In this document: positions 1-9,816 of the stretch, one piece after another
Position numbering within the stretch: position 1 is the first letter of the stretch
How the letters are laid out: every line of letters starts with the position of its first letter
Origin: Candidatus Wallbacteria bacterium
GTDB taxonomy: Bacteria; Muiribacteriota; UBA6191; JACPRK01
Reading direction: 5' to 3'
Assembly (NCBI GenBank): GCA_016213845.1
Contig: JACQZN010000028.1
Location: forward strand, 186,001 to 250,000
Length of the DNA: 64,000 nt
Notes under the pieces: model-generated
What the model was told of the DNA's origin: nothing
Database searches by the model: none
The model's input: the letters and a program-made list of their open reading frames with translations, nothing else
Position numbers and translations under genes: made by a program

Positions 1-884
1 CGCTGAGGCGGCTGCCCGACGGGGCGACGCTGCCGATCGTGCTGCTGACGAGGCAGGAGGATTCCGCCTCGCGGGCAGGCGCCTACGCGGCCGGGGCCGA
101 CGACGTCATCGCCGACAGTGTCCCGCCGGAGGAATTGCTGGTGCGGATCGAGCGGCTCTCGGAACGCCGCCACCAGGACGAGCGGGCCAGCGAGAGCGAC
201 CGGCTGGACGCGGTTTTCCGGGTGGCGCACACCATCCGTCATGGCATCAACAATCCGCTCCAGGTGGTGGAGCTGGGCCTCGAGATGCTGCGCGAGAAGC
301 TCGAGGCCGACGGCGAGGCGCTGGAACTGCTGGGGAAGCTCTCCGCGAGCATCGATCGCGTGCGTCAGTTGATGGACCGTCTCAGCCACCTGACCCAGCT
401 CAAGACGAATCCGGACTTCGAGGATCGCAACATCCTGGACGTGTTCGACTCCGAGGCCAAGCACGTGAAGCGGCTGCGAGAGCGCGGGGCCTACCGGGTC
501 CTGGTGGTCGAGGACGACGCCGGACAGCGGCTGGTGACGACCTCGGTGCTGGCGCGCTCGGGTCTGTTCACGGCCCAGGACGCTTCCTCGGGGCAGCAGG
601 CGTTGGAGATGGCGAAGGCCGATCCACCGGACGTGATCCTGACCGACCTCAACATGCCGGGCTTGAACGGCTTCGAGCTCTGCGAACGGGTGAAGGCGGA
701 CCCGGAGCTGGCTCACACGGTCGTGATCGTCTTCACGGTGCGGCAGAGCCTGCGGGACCTGCTGATGTGTCATGAACTCGGCGCGGCGAATTACCTGGTC
801 AAGCCGATCCACCCGGCGCGGCTCGTGGAGCAAATCTTCCGCACCATGGGTTTGCAAGGATATGTCGAGCTTCCGCGAAGTTGA
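1..884 (+). CDS. REC-DHp-REC signalling protein, 5' truncated by the window edge
   Basis: The reading frame is open to the left edge, so the N-terminus lies outside. Residues here are counted from an internal GTG at 39. The first ~45 residues are the end of a receiver domain (VLLT, then GADDVI). Residues ~58-120 look like a histidine dimerisation helix pair, with H64 and H68 followed by NNPLQ as in HisKA H-boxes, but no HATPase domain follows. Residues ~153-270 are a complete receiver with acidic pair D159/D160, phospho-acceptor D203, T233 and K255. A DHp-like segment between two receivers and without a kinase core suggests a phosphotransfer hub or an adaptor served by a separate kinase. The domain calls are seen in the sequence; the role is inferred. 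The upstream part could hold more domains. Confidence 0.8.
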   Translation, partial: LRRLPDGATLPIVLLTRQEDSASRAGAYAAGADDVIADSVPPEELLVRIERLSERRHQDERASESDRLDAVFRVAHTIRHGINNPLQVVELGLEMLREKLEADGEALELLGKLSASIDRVRQLMDRLSHLTQLKTNPDFEDRNILDVFDSEAKHVKRLRERGAYRVLVVEDDAGQRLVTTSVLARSGLFTAQDASSGQQALEMAKADPPDVILTDLNMPGLNGFELCERVKADPELAHTVVIVFTVRQSLRDLLMCHELGAANYLVKPIHPARLVEQIFRTMGLQGYVELPRS

Positions 885-1116
885 AATAGCGTGCGGTCCC
901 GATTCGACCGGGGTAATATCAAAATCAGATCCGCGCCGCGGGCGCGTGTATCGTTCGTATCACGCGAAAAAAAAGTTGTCATGGACTCTGGACTCGGTTC
1001 GTAACCCTTGCTACAGTCCATGTTTGGGCCGCATCCGCGGCGCCAACGGCCTACGAGTTTCCACACGACGCGACAGGTTCACCGAAGGGCAACACCCAGA
1101 AGCGACACCCCAGTCG

Positions 1117-2022
1117 ATGGCATCTCGGATTAGCGGAACGAAACACCGCAGCCCAGGTCGGGTCGCCCGAACCCCGTTCGGCGCAGCCCAGCGGGAGCTT
1201 CTGCGCGGAAGCCGCCCGGCCGCTGGATTCTCCCTGATAGAGCTGGTGATCGTCGTCATCATCATCGGCGTGCTGGTCGCGGCCGGAGTCTCCAAGTATC
1301 AGGACTTCGCCGAGACTTCCCGGCGAAAATCCTGCCTGGGCCACCTGGCCGGCCTGGAGCACGGCCTGGCCGTCTGGGAGACGGTTCACGAGGTCCTCGC
1401 CGAAAACTCCAAGTGCGCCTTCGGGTTCACCCCTCGCACCGGCCGGCTGACCGACACCGCCTTGGTTCCCGGAATCCTCGCCAGCGGCCCCTCCGGCGCG
1501 GTCGCGGGCATGACGGATTCCCAGCCCGTCGTCGGCGGCCCCGATAGCTTCGTCAATCGCTTGATGTCCGGCCCCCTGAACGAAGTCATCCGCGACGACC
1601 GGCTCTTCGTTTGCCCCTCAGCCGTATCGCGCTACTACGCTGGAGAGATCCAGTACGTACCCGACGACTTCCTCGACACCAGCGGCGGCGGGGTCGGCAC
1701 CGCGCCGCACGGCACCCCGATCGGGCTCGGCGGCCGCTACTTCTGCGTCGTGGCAAGCCTGGGCAATCGCGTCATCAGCTCCCCGATCACCAACGGCGGC
1801 TTCCCGGCCGGCTGGATCACCGATGCGAGCGTGCCCGCCGACGTGGGCGTGCCCTCTCCCTGCCCCCAGCCCCCGTTCCGCATCGTGATTTGCGGCAACT
1901 ACGGCACCTTCGGCACGGGAACCGGTGCCCAGCCCAACCTCCCCGGCACGAGCGCGATCAACCAGGGTGGACCGGTAGGCCCGGACGGCTCTACCCTCAG
2001 CCGCCACTCCTCGCGCTGGTAG
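1117..2022 (+). CDS. Type IV prepilin-like protein
   Basis: This is a 301-residue protein with a class III prepilin signal: a 37-residue basic leader ending in Gly, then FSLIEL with the conserved Glu at mature position 5, then a long hydrophobic helix (residues ~41-58). A prepilin peptidase would cleave before Phe38. The mature part is Gly/Pro-rich with several cysteines, as in pilins or type II secretion pseudopilins. The ATG at 1117 was chosen because the longer frame upstream overlaps the preceding gene and looks non-coding. The 232-base gap before it holds an A-tract near 967-975 and a TTGTCA element. No other pilus gene is nearby, so whether it is a major pilin, minor pilin or pseudopilin cannot be decided. 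Confidence 0.8.
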   Translation: MASRISGTKHRSPGRVARTPFGAAQRELLRGSRPAAGFSLIELVIVVIIIGVLVAAGVSKYQDFAETSRRKSCLGHLAGLEHGLAVWETVHEVLAENSKCAFGFTPRTGRLTDTALVPGILASGPSGAVAGMTDSQPVVGGPDSFVNRLMSGPLNEVIRDDRLFVCPSAVSRYYAGEIQYVPDDFLDTSGGGVGTAPHGTPIGLGGRYFCVVASLGNRVISSPITNGGFPAGWITDASVPADVGVPSPCPQPPFRIVICGNYGTFGTGTGAQPNLPGTSAINQGGPVGPDGSTLSRHSSRW

Positions 2023-2149
2023 CGGCCCGACCTCGCTCGAAACAGGTTCGGAGGGAAAACGGCCTCCGGGGGGGGCGCCCTCTCCACACGGCCCATCCGC
2101 AGCCGCGTAGGCCGCTTGAGGCCTCGCCTCTTCCTGTCGATAGCCAGTC

Positions 2150-3238
2150 ATGATGCTGCGACCAATTTCGCTCACCGCTGTCATGATCCGACTCACCAGG
2201 CTGCTCCTTTCCGCCGCCCTCTCCGTCGCCCTGGCAGGACCCACCGTGGGAGCTACCGAGGCGCCGCCTGATTGGCTCGTCGTCGATGCGGAGCCCGAGC
2301 CAGCCCGCTCCGGGCCCGCGACATCGGATGAGGGAGCCGACGAGCTGGCCGAACCCTCGGCCGATTTCGGCCACGAGAAGCGATCGGGCGAGGCAGCTAA
2401 ACCACCCAGGCTCGTCGACACCGTCGGCGCGCGTCCCGCGGGAAGCTGCGACCACCACTGCTCCGATGGCTGCAAGAACGACCGGACCGACACCCGCGTC
2501 GTGCAGATGGAGAACATCCACACGGCGAAGCCCGGCAACTGGATCGTCGAGCTGGCCTACTTGCAGCGTGACGCCGACGCCCGCTATGTAGCCAACATGC
2601 AGAAGTACGACCTGGAGACCGGTCGTGCCGAGGTCCGCTACGGTGTCCGGGAGGGCCTGGAAGTCAGCCTGGGAGGCCGCGCGCTGCCCGCCACCCTGTT
2701 CACTGCAGCCGGCCAGACCCCGTTCGGGCAGGTCACCGACATCGATCCCATCGTCTCTCTGGGCGTCAAGCACTCGGGCGGGATGTCCGATACCGACTGG
2801 AGGTATGCCCTGGGCGCCAACAAGTCGGTTGGAAACAGCAACAGCCGGCAGTTCGAGCTTCCAGACGACGCCCGCGCGGCCGACGGCATCTACGGAATGC
2901 TGTCCCATCCTCTGATCGACGGCGTCGACACCATCTTCGGCGTGCAACGGGCCTGGCTGCCCTCCGCTGGCGCCGGCTCCGACCAGACCATGGACAGCCT
3001 GGGTCTGGGGTTGCAGGTCCGGCCGCACCACAACTGGACCGTCAGCCTCGAGGCGATCGCCGAGGATCTCCCCGCAAACGGGCAATCCGGAGTCTCGCTC
3101 CTGGCCGACAGGACGCCCGGCTACGTCAATGCCAGCGTGCGTGCCGCCATCGGCGAGGTGTCGCTGGAGACCGCGCTGTCTCGCCTGGACGATCCGGAGT
3201 ACTCCCAGCTCGACGTGGCGCTCTCGAAGGCCTTCTGA
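2150..3238 (+). CDS. Exported outer-membrane barrel-like protein with a CX3CX3C motif
   Basis: A hydrophobic signal segment covers residues ~13-35 and supports export. An internal ATG at 2183 gives a tidier signal peptide and may be the true start. Residues ~36-98 are a low-complexity, acidic, Pro/Ala-rich linker. C100, C104 and C108, with two adjacent histidines, form a compact possible metal or disulfide motif. From ~115 to the end there are alternating short amphipathic stretches, and the chain ends in Phe, as typical of outer-membrane beta-barrels. I do not recognise the family. It is followed by the hut genes after about 100 bases and is probably a separate unit. Confidence 0.65.
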   Translation: MMLRPISLTAVMIRLTRLLLSAALSVALAGPTVGATEAPPDWLVVDAEPEPARSGPATSDEGADELAEPSADFGHEKRSGEAAKPPRLVDTVGARPAGSCDHHCSDGCKNDRTDTRVVQMENIHTAKPGNWIVELAYLQRDADARYVANMQKYDLETGRAEVRYGVREGLEVSLGGRALPATLFTAAGQTPFGQVTDIDPIVSLGVKHSGGMSDTDWRYALGANKSVGNSNSRQFELPDDARAADGIYGMLSHPLIDGVDTIFGVQRAWLPSAGAGSDQTMDSLGLGLQVRPHHNWTVSLEAIAEDLPANGQSGVSLLADRTPGYVNASVRAAIGEVSLETALSRLDDPEYSQLDVALSKAF

Positions 3239-3325
3239 GGGCCGGGCCCAGCAGGTCCCCCGCAAACCCGAGCCGGGTGTTCCCGACTCTCGGCGCATGA
3301 TAGGATTGATTGCCCATTCACGGGC

Positions 3326-3331
3326 AGGAGG
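3326..3331 (+). promoter_or_regulatory. Ribosome binding site fixing the hutU start
   Basis: AGGAGG lies eight bases before the ATG at 3340. It decides between that ATG and an in-frame TTG at 3310, and it gives a product of 556 residues. Confidence 0.75.
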
Positions 3332-3339
3332 TCGCTGGC

Positions 3340-5010
3340 ATGCCGGTCGAGTGTCACCCCGAGGTTCGAGCGCCGCGGGGCGTGGAGATTTCGTGCAAGG
3401 GGTGGCTTCAGGAAGCTGCACTGCGCATGCTGATGAACAACCTCGACCCTGAAGTGGCCGAGGATTGGAAGAGCCTTGTCGTTTACGGGGGGTCAGGCAA
3501 AGCTGCGCGCGACTGGAAGGCATTCGAGGACATCGTGCGATCGCTGCGCGCCCTCGAGTCCGACGAGACGTTGCTGGTGCAGTCCGGCAAGCCGGTCGGC
3601 ATCTTCCGCACGCACCCGGACGCCCCGCGCGTGCTGATAGCCAACTCCAACCTCGTGCCGGCCTGGGGTAACTGGGATCACTTCCGCCAGCTCGAAGCAC
3701 GAGGCCTCATGATGTACGGGCAGATGACCGCGGGAAGCTGGATCTACATCGGCACCCAGGGCATCCTGCAGGGCACGTTCGAGACCTTTGCCGAGGCGGC
3801 ACGCCAGCACTTCGGCGGCACCCTGGCGGGGCGGCTGGTGTTGACGGCCGGGCTGGGCGGCATGGGCGGCGCGCAGCCCCTGGCGGTGACGATGAACGAG
3901 GGCGTCGCGCTCTGCGTGGACGTCGACCCCGACCGCATCGCCAAGCGACTGGCGACCCGCTACCTCGACTGGAAGGCGCCGGACCTGGACACGGCGATCC
4001 GGGTGGCGCTCGAGAAGCAGGCCGCGCGCCAGCCCTACAGCATCGGACTGGAGATGAACGCTGCGGTCGCGCACCCCGAGCTGCTCCGGCGCGGCGTGCT
4101 CCCCGACATCGTCACCGATCAGACCAGCGCGCACGACATGTTGAACGGCTACGTTCCGCATCAGATGCCGCTGGCCCAGGCCGTGGCGATGCGCCGCGAG
4201 GACCCCTCGCGCTATCAGGCCCTCTCCGGCGAATCCGTGGCGATCCACCTGCGGGCGATGCTCGACTTCCGGAAGGCGGGCAGCGTGGTCTTCGATTACG
4301 GCAACAACATTCGCGGTGAGGCGAAGAAGGCAGGCGTGGAGGACGCGTTCTCGTTCCCCGGGTTCGTGCCGGCCTACGTTCGCCCGCTCTTCTGTGAAGG
4401 GAAGGGGCCCTTCCGCTGGGCGGCGCTCTCCGGCGACCCGGCCGACATCCGGCGGACCGACGACCTGGTGCTGGAGCTCTTCCCGGCCGACAAGCACCTG
4501 GCGCGCTGGATCTCGATGGCGCGGGAGCGTGTCGCCTTCCAGGGGCTTCCGGCGCGCATCTGCTGGCTCGGGCTAGGGGAGCGCGCGCGCTTCGGCCAAG
4601 CCATCAACGACGCCGTCGCCAGCGGCCAGCTCAGGGCCCCGATCGTGATCGGCCGCGACCACCTCGACACCGGGTCCGTCGCCAGCCCCAACCGAGAGAC
4701 CGAAGGCATGCTCGACGGCAGCGACGCCGTCGCCGACTGGCCGCTCCTGAACGCCATGCTCAACGCCGTGAGTGGAGCGACCTGGGTCAGTCTGCACCAC
4801 GGCGGCGGAGTTGGCATCGGCAACTCCATCCACGCCGGCCAGGTCATCGTGGCCGACGGTACGCCGGCCGCCGCATCCCGCCTCGAGCGCGTCCTGACCA
4901 ACGATCCCGCCACCGGCGTGATGCGGCATGCCGACGCCGGCTACGAGAAGGCCCGCCAGATCGCCCGGGAGCGCAGCGTCAAGCTGCCCAGCCTGGGAAT
5001 CAACGTCTGA
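3340..5010 (+). CDS. hutU: Urocanate hydratase (urocanase)
   Basis: This is the second enzyme of histidine degradation, a cytoplasmic enzyme with tightly bound NAD that converts urocanate to imidazolonepropionate. The 556 residues match the usual family length. A Gly-rich NAD-binding loop ([11 protein letters not shown]) is present, as is the active-site neighbourhood [10 protein letters not shown] with Cys408, which corresponds to Cys410 of the Pseudomonas enzyme. [12 protein letters not shown] and the C-terminal HHGGGVGIG motif are also intact. It is followed after 16 bases by hutI. No hutH, hutG or hutC regulator is in the window, so histidine ammonia-lyase must be encoded elsewhere if the pathway is complete. 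Confidence 0.97.
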   Translation: MPVECHPEVRAPRGVEISCKGWLQEAALRMLMNNLDPEVAEDWKSLVVYGGSGKAARDWKAFEDIVRSLRALESDETLLVQSGKPVGIFRTHPDAPRVLIANSNLVPAWGNWDHFRQLEARGLMMYGQMTAGSWIYIGTQGILQGTFETFAEAARQHFGGTLAGRLVLTAGLGGMGGAQPLAVTMNEGVALCVDVDPDRIAKRLATRYLDWKAPDLDTAIRVALEKQAARQPYSIGLEMNAAVAHPELLRRGVLPDIVTDQTSAHDMLNGYVPHQMPLAQAVAMRREDPSRYQALSGESVAIHLRAMLDFRKAGSVVFDYGNNIRGEAKKAGVEDAFSFPGFVPAYVRPLFCEGKGPFRWAALSGDPADIRRTDDLVLELFPADKHLARWISMARERVAFQGLPARICWLGLGERARFGQAINDAVASGQLRAPIVIGRDHLDTGSVASPNRETEGMLDGSDAVADWPLLNAMLNAVSGATWVSLHHGGGVGIGNSIHAGQVIVADGTPAAASRLERVLTNDPATGVMRHADAGYEKARQIARERSVKLPSLGINV

Positions 5011-5026
5011 TGCAGCAACAGAGCCC

Positions 5027-6307
5027 ATGGGAAACCTGATCCTCAAGAACGCCCGCCAGCTCGTCACCTGCGCAGGCGCCGCACCGCGCCGCGGTCTGGA
5101 CCTGGGCACCGTGCAGGTGATCGAGGACGGCGCTCTCATCGTCCAGGGCGGCATCATCGACATGGTCGGGACGACGGAGGCGATCGAAGACAAGCTGGCC
5201 CACGGCCACTGGTACGAGGACCCGGAGGAGTTCACGACCATCGATGCCAGCGGCCAGGTCGTCGTGCCCGGTTTCGTCGATCCGCATACTCACGCATGCT
5301 TCACGGGCTACCGTCACGACGAGGTCGAGCTGCGGCTCGGTGGCCGCAAGTACCTCGACATCCTCGCCGCCGGCGGAGGAATCCTCTCGACGGTGCAGAA
5401 GGTCCGCGACTGCGAAGAGGGCGCGCTGGCCGATGAGACGTACCGGCGCCTCCTGTTGATGCTGTCGCTCGGGACCACCACGGTCGAGGTGAAGAGCGGC
5501 TACGGACTGGACATGGAGAGCGAGCTGAAGATCCTGCGCGCGATCGCCAAGGCCGCCGAGATGGCCCGGGAGCAGCTGACGGTGGTGCCGACGTTCATGG
5601 GGGCCCACGCTGTGCCGCGGGAGCTGAAGAGCGAGCCCGGGGAGTACGTCGAGCGGCTTTGCCGGGAGATGATCCCACGCGTGGCCGAATCCGGCCTTGC
5701 ACGCTACTGCGACGTCTTCTGCGAGGAGGAGGTCTTCGGGCCGGTCCAGGCGCGCCGTATCTTGAAGACGGCCCAGGAACACGGACTGGGAGCCAAGATC
5801 CACGCCGACGAGATCGGCGAATGCGGCGCATTGGACGTTGCGCTGGAGCTCGGAGCAGCCAGCGCCGATCACCTGCTGGTGACGGGGGAGGCCGGCATCC
5901 GCAAGCTGGCCGATTCGGAGACCTGCGCCGTGCTCTTACCCGGCACTGCCTTCTGTCTACGGTCCGGACGGTACGCTGCCGGCCGGCGGATGGTGGACCA
6001 GGGGTGCGCCGTGGCGCTGGCGACGGACTGCAATCCGGGTAGCTGCTTCACCGAGTCGATGCCGCTCGTCATGGCGATGGCTTGCTTCGGCATGGGGCTG
6101 ACGCCGGCGGAGGCGCTGAACGCGGCCACGATCAACGCCGCTCACGCCATCGGGTTGGCCGACCAGCTCGGAAGCCTCGAGGAGGGCAAGGCCGGGGACC
6201 TGGTGCTGCTGGACAGCCCGGACTACCGGCACCTGGTCTATCACTTCGGGATCAACCAGGTGGGGATGGTCGTCAAGAAGGGCGAGATCGTCTACGTGAG
6301 GGACTGA
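5027..6307 (+). CDS. hutI: Imidazolonepropionase
   Basis: This amidohydrolase-superfamily enzyme hydrolyses 4-imidazolone-5-propanoate to N-formimidoyl-glutamate, the step after HutU. The product is 426 residues, close to the family norm. The metal-binding HxH (H87, H89 in DPHTHACFTG) is present, as are MGAHAVP, the HADE motif and a C-terminal TDCNPGS segment. The ATG at 5027 gives the expected N-terminus (GNLILKNA); a longer frame upstream runs inside hutU and was rejected. The stop codon overlaps the start of dnaE by one base (TGATG), so translation is probably coupled. Confidence 0.96.
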   Translation: MGNLILKNARQLVTCAGAAPRRGLDLGTVQVIEDGALIVQGGIIDMVGTTEAIEDKLAHGHWYEDPEEFTTIDASGQVVVPGFVDPHTHACFTGYRHDEVELRLGGRKYLDILAAGGGILSTVQKVRDCEEGALADETYRRLLLMLSLGTTTVEVKSGYGLDMESELKILRAIAKAAEMAREQLTVVPTFMGAHAVPRELKSEPGEYVERLCREMIPRVAESGLARYCDVFCEEEVFGPVQARRILKTAQEHGLGAKIHADEIGECGALDVALELGAASADHLLVTGEAGIRKLADSETCAVLLPGTAFCLRSGRYAAGRRMVDQGCAVALATDCNPGSCFTESMPLVMAMACFGMGLTPAEALNAATINAAHAIGLADQLGSLEEGKAGDLVLLDSPDYRHLVYHFGINQVGMVVKKGEIVYVRD

Positions 6308-9300
6308 TGCCGCACGCCGACTTCGTCCATCTGCACGTCCACAGCCACTACTCGCTGCTCGACGCCGCCGCGACCGTGCCGCAGCTCGTGAAGGCGGCCT
6401 CGAAGCTGAAGATGCCGGCGATGGCGCTGACCGATCACGGGGCGATGTACGGTGCGGTGGAATTCTGCCAGAAGGCGTCGAAGGAAGGCGTGAAGCCGAT
6501 CGTGGGCTGCGAGGTCTACGTGACGGAAGGCAGCCGCCGCGTGATGTCGCGCAACCAGGCGGTGCACCACCTGACGCTCCTGGCCAAGAACCAGGTAGGC
6601 TATCAGAACCTTTGCCGGCTGGTGTCGCTGGCGTTCACGGAGGGGTTCTACTTCCGGCCGAGGATGGACGAGGAGCTGCTGGGCGAGTCGCACGAGGGCA
6701 TCATCGCTCTCTCGGGCTGCCAGTCCGGGAAGATCTTCCAGTACCTTCTGGCTGGCCGGCAGGACGACGCCGTGGCCGCCGCGAAGGCGTATCGCGAGCT
6801 CTTCGGCGAGGAGAACTTCTACCTGGAGCTTTGCGACCACGGGCTCGACAAGCAGAAGCTGGTGATGCCTCAGCTCATCGAGCTGGGAAAGACGCTCGGC
6901 ATCCCGTTCGTCTTGACCAACGACTCGCACTACGTGTCGGCCGACGATCACGAGGCGCAGGACCACCTCTTCTGCATCACGGCGGGCCGGATGCTGAGCG
7001 ACGAGCGGCGTCCCAAGCTGGACAGCACGGAGTACTACCTGAAGAGCGCCGAGGAGATGCGCAAGCTGTTCCCCGAGGTGCCTGAGGCCTACGCCAACAC
7101 GGTGCGGATCGCGTCGATGTGCAACGTCGACGTGACGACAAAGCAGAAGTACTTGCCGAAGTTCGACGTACCGGGCGGCCGCACGTCGGCCGAGTACCTG
7201 AGGGTCCTCTGCGATCAGGCTCTGCCGACGCGCTACGAGGAGACGACCGAGGACATCCGCAAGCGGCTGGATTTCGAGCTGTCGGTCATCGAGAAGATGG
7301 GGTTCCCGGCCTACTTCCTGATCGTCTGGGACTTCATCCACCACGCGCGTTCCAAGGGAATCAGCGTGGGCCCTGGGCGCGGCTCGGCGGCCGGGTCGCT
7401 GGTGGCCTATCTGCTCGGGATCACAAACATCGACCCCCTCAAGTACAGCTTGGTCTTCGAGCGGTTCCTGAACCCCGAGCGCGTGAGCATGCCCGATATC
7501 GACATCGACTTCGACTTCGAGCGCCGCAGCGAGGTCGTCCAGTACGTGGTGGAGAAGTACGGCCGCGACAACGTGAGCAAGATCGCGACCTTCAATCTGC
7601 TGAAGGCAAAGGCGGCGCTCAAGGACGCGGCACGGGTTCGCGGGGTGGAGTTCTCGCTTTCCAACAAGATCTCGAAGGCGATCCCCGAGGAGCTCAACAT
7701 CACGCTGGCTCAGGCGCTGGAGCAGAGCGCGGAGCTTCGCCAGTTTGCGGCGCAGGACCCGAAGCTCTTCGAGATCGCGCAGAAGCTGGAAGGGATGGCG
7801 CGCAACACGTCGATCCACGCGGCCGGCATCGTGATTGCGCCCGACAAGATCTGGAAGTACGCGCCACTTGCGAAGAACAAGGACGAGTTAGCCACCCAGT
7901 TCGACATGAAGAGCCTGGACGAGATCGGGCTCCTCAAGATGGACTTCCTGGGGCTCAAGACGCTGACGCTGATCGACAACGCGCTCGACAACATCCGAAA
8001 GCGCCGCAAGGTCGAGCTCGACATCGGCCGCATCCCGATGGACGACAAGCGGACCTACCGGCTACTGGCGGCGGGCGACACCGTGGGCGTGTTCCAGTTC
8101 GAATCTTCGGGATTCAAGGAGCTGCTCAAGCGGCTCAAGCCGACGGTCTTCGAAGACCTCATCGCCGTGATCGCTCTCTACCGCCCAGGGCCGCTGGGCA
8201 GCGGTATGGTCGACGACTTCATCGACGGCAAGCACGGGAAGAAGAAGGTGGTCTACCCGCACGCCAAGCTGGAGGGAATCCTCAAGGAGACCTACGGCGT
8301 GATGCTCTACCAGGAGCAGGTGATGCAGTGCGCCTCGATCATGGCAGGCTACAGCCTGGGCGAAGCCGACCAGCTGCGCCGGGCGATGGGCAAGAAGAAG
8401 CCCGACGAAATGGAGCGGCAACGGGCCCGGTTCCTGGACGGCGCCAAGGCCAACGACGTCGACCCGCAGAACGCGGAGACGATCTTCAACCTGATGCAGA
8501 AGTTCGCCGACTACGGCTTCAACAAGAGCCATAGCGCGGCCTATGCGCTGATCAGCTACCAGACGGCGTACCTCAAGGCGAACTTCCCGCACGAGTTCAT
8601 GGCGGCCGTTCTGACCAACGACCGCGACGACACGGATCGCATAGCCTCCTTCATCGAGGAGTGCCGGCGCATGGGAATCAGCATCCTGCCTCCGGACGTC
8701 AACGAGAGCGACACCAACTTCACCGTGGTCGGCAAGGCGATCCGGTTCGGACTTTCGGCGATCAAGGGGATCGGAGACAGCGCCGTGAGCAGCGTCATCC
8801 AGGCGCGGGAGCGGCATGGGCCGTTCCCGAACATGGAGACGTTCTGCCGCCGGGTGGATAGCCGGGCCGTGAACAAGCGCATCCTGGAGAGCCTCATCAA
8901 GTGCGGCGCCCTGTCGAGCTTCCCTCAGAACCGCGCCCAGCTTCTGGCCGCGGTGGAGCTGGCGATCAGTCTGGGACAGGATTCGCAGCGAAACGAGTCG
9001 GTGGGTCAAATGACTCTCGCGGATCTGCTCTCGGGTGGTGCCGGGAGCTCCGAGGGAGGGTTCGGTGTCGGACAGATCAGCTATCCGGAGATCCCGGAGT
9101 TCCCCGAGCGCTCGCTGCTCAACTTCGAGCGCGAAACGCTGGGCCTCTATCTCTCGGGTCACCCGATGCTCGGGTTCCAGCCGCTGCTCGACCGCATCAC
9201 AGGCATCTCCACGCTGGCCGACCTGCCTGGGATGGCGGAGGATTCGCAGTTCGTGGTGGCCGGCATGGTGAAGTCGGTGCGCAAGGTCCGCTCCAAGTCG

Positions 9301-9816
9301 TCCGGCAAGGAGATGGCCATCGTGATGCTGGAAGATGTTCGCGGGTCGGTCGAGCTGCCGCTCTTCTCGGAGCGCTTCGAGGAGGCCAAGTCCTACTTGA
9401 AGGAGGACACGGTCGTGCTGGTCTGGGGCACGATCCAGAACAGAAACGGCGAGAAGCGGCTGTCGCCCGACGGCACGCTGCCGCTGGAGGGGCTGTTCGG
9501 CGAGAAAGGCTGGAAGGCCAGCGTCTGTGTCCAGACGCCGCGCGCCGGGCTCAGCAAGGACCAGGCGGCCCGGATGAAGAACATCCTGCTGAACCATCGG
9601 GGCCGCCACCCCGTAGAAGTGTTTGTGCCGGTCCGAGATCAACTCGTGGTCGTCCGCCTCGGCAAGGAGTTCAAGGTCAGTCCGAAGGCCGAGCTGGTGA
9701 CCGCCCTGGAGGAGCTCCTCGGCGAGCGGGCCGTGACCATCCAGGTGGCGCTTCCGGAGCGGCCACCGTCGCGCCATCGCTTCGCGGCCGCGGCCGCAGC
9801 CAGGGGTGGCGAATGA
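6307..9816 (+). CDS. dnaE: DNA polymerase III alpha subunit (replicative polymerase)
   Basis: The product is 1169 residues in the standard DnaE1 order: PHP domain (~1-270), polymerase palm, thumb and fingers, helix-hairpin-helix (KGIGDS at ~820) and an OB fold (~975-1060). The catalytic carboxylates lie in MPDIDIDFDF; D397 and D399 correspond to E. coli D401 and D403. The PHP domain keeps its metal-binding histidines (HLHVHSHYS, H10 and H12; TDHG; NDSHYV), unlike the degenerate E. coli version, so it may proofread by itself as reported for Thermus and Mycobacterium DnaE1. The start overlaps the hutI stop by one base and the end overlaps the next gene by ATGA. That is an unusual operon setting for an essential replication gene. 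Confidence 0.97.
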   Translation: MPHADFVHLHVHSHYSLLDAAATVPQLVKAASKLKMPAMALTDHGAMYGAVEFCQKASKEGVKPIVGCEVYVTEGSRRVMSRNQAVHHLTLLAKNQVGYQNLCRLVSLAFTEGFYFRPRMDEELLGESHEGIIALSGCQSGKIFQYLLAGRQDDAVAAAKAYRELFGEENFYLELCDHGLDKQKLVMPQLIELGKTLGIPFVLTNDSHYVSADDHEAQDHLFCITAGRMLSDERRPKLDSTEYYLKSAEEMRKLFPEVPEAYANTVRIASMCNVDVTTKQKYLPKFDVPGGRTSAEYLRVLCDQALPTRYEETTEDIRKRLDFELSVIEKMGFPAYFLIVWDFIHHARSKGISVGPGRGSAAGSLVAYLLGITNIDPLKYSLVFERFLNPERVSMPDIDIDFDFERRSEVVQYVVEKYGRDNVSKIATFNLLKAKAALKDAARVRGVEFSLSNKISKAIPEELNITLAQALEQSAELRQFAAQDPKLFEIAQKLEGMARNTSIHAAGIVIAPDKIWKYAPLAKNKDELATQFDMKSLDEIGLLKMDFLGLKTLTLIDNALDNIRKRRKVELDIGRIPMDDKRTYRLLAAGDTVGVFQFESSGFKELLKRLKPTVFEDLIAVIALYRPGPLGSGMVDDFIDGKHGKKKVVYPHAKLEGILKETYGVMLYQEQVMQCASIMAGYSLGEADQLRRAMGKKKPDEMERQRARFLDGAKANDVDPQNAETIFNLMQKFADYGFNKSHSAAYALISYQTAYLKANFPHEFMAAVLTNDRDDTDRIASFIEECRRMGISILPPDVNESDTNFTVVGKAIRFGLSAIKGIGDSAVSSVIQARERHGPFPNMETFCRRVDSRAVNKRILESLIKCGALSSFPQNRAQLLAAVELAISLGQDSQRNESVGQMTLADLLSGGAGSSEGGFGVGQISYPEIPEFPERSLLNFERETLGLYLSGHPMLGFQPLLDRITGISTLADLPGMAEDSQFVVAGMVKSVRKVRSKSSGKEMAIVMLEDVRGSVELPLFSERFEEAKSYLKEDTVVLVWGTIQNRNGEKRLSPDGTLPLEGLFGEKGWKASVCVQTPRAGLSKDQAARMKNILLNHRGRHPVEVFVPVRDQLVVVRLGKEFKVSPKAELVTALEELLGERAVTIQVALPERPPSRHRFAAAAAARGGE

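Noticed and set aside
4928-5026. Longer N-terminus for imidazolonepropionase
   Set aside because: The extension lies inside hutU in another frame and has no family similarity; the ATG at 5027 gives the normal length.
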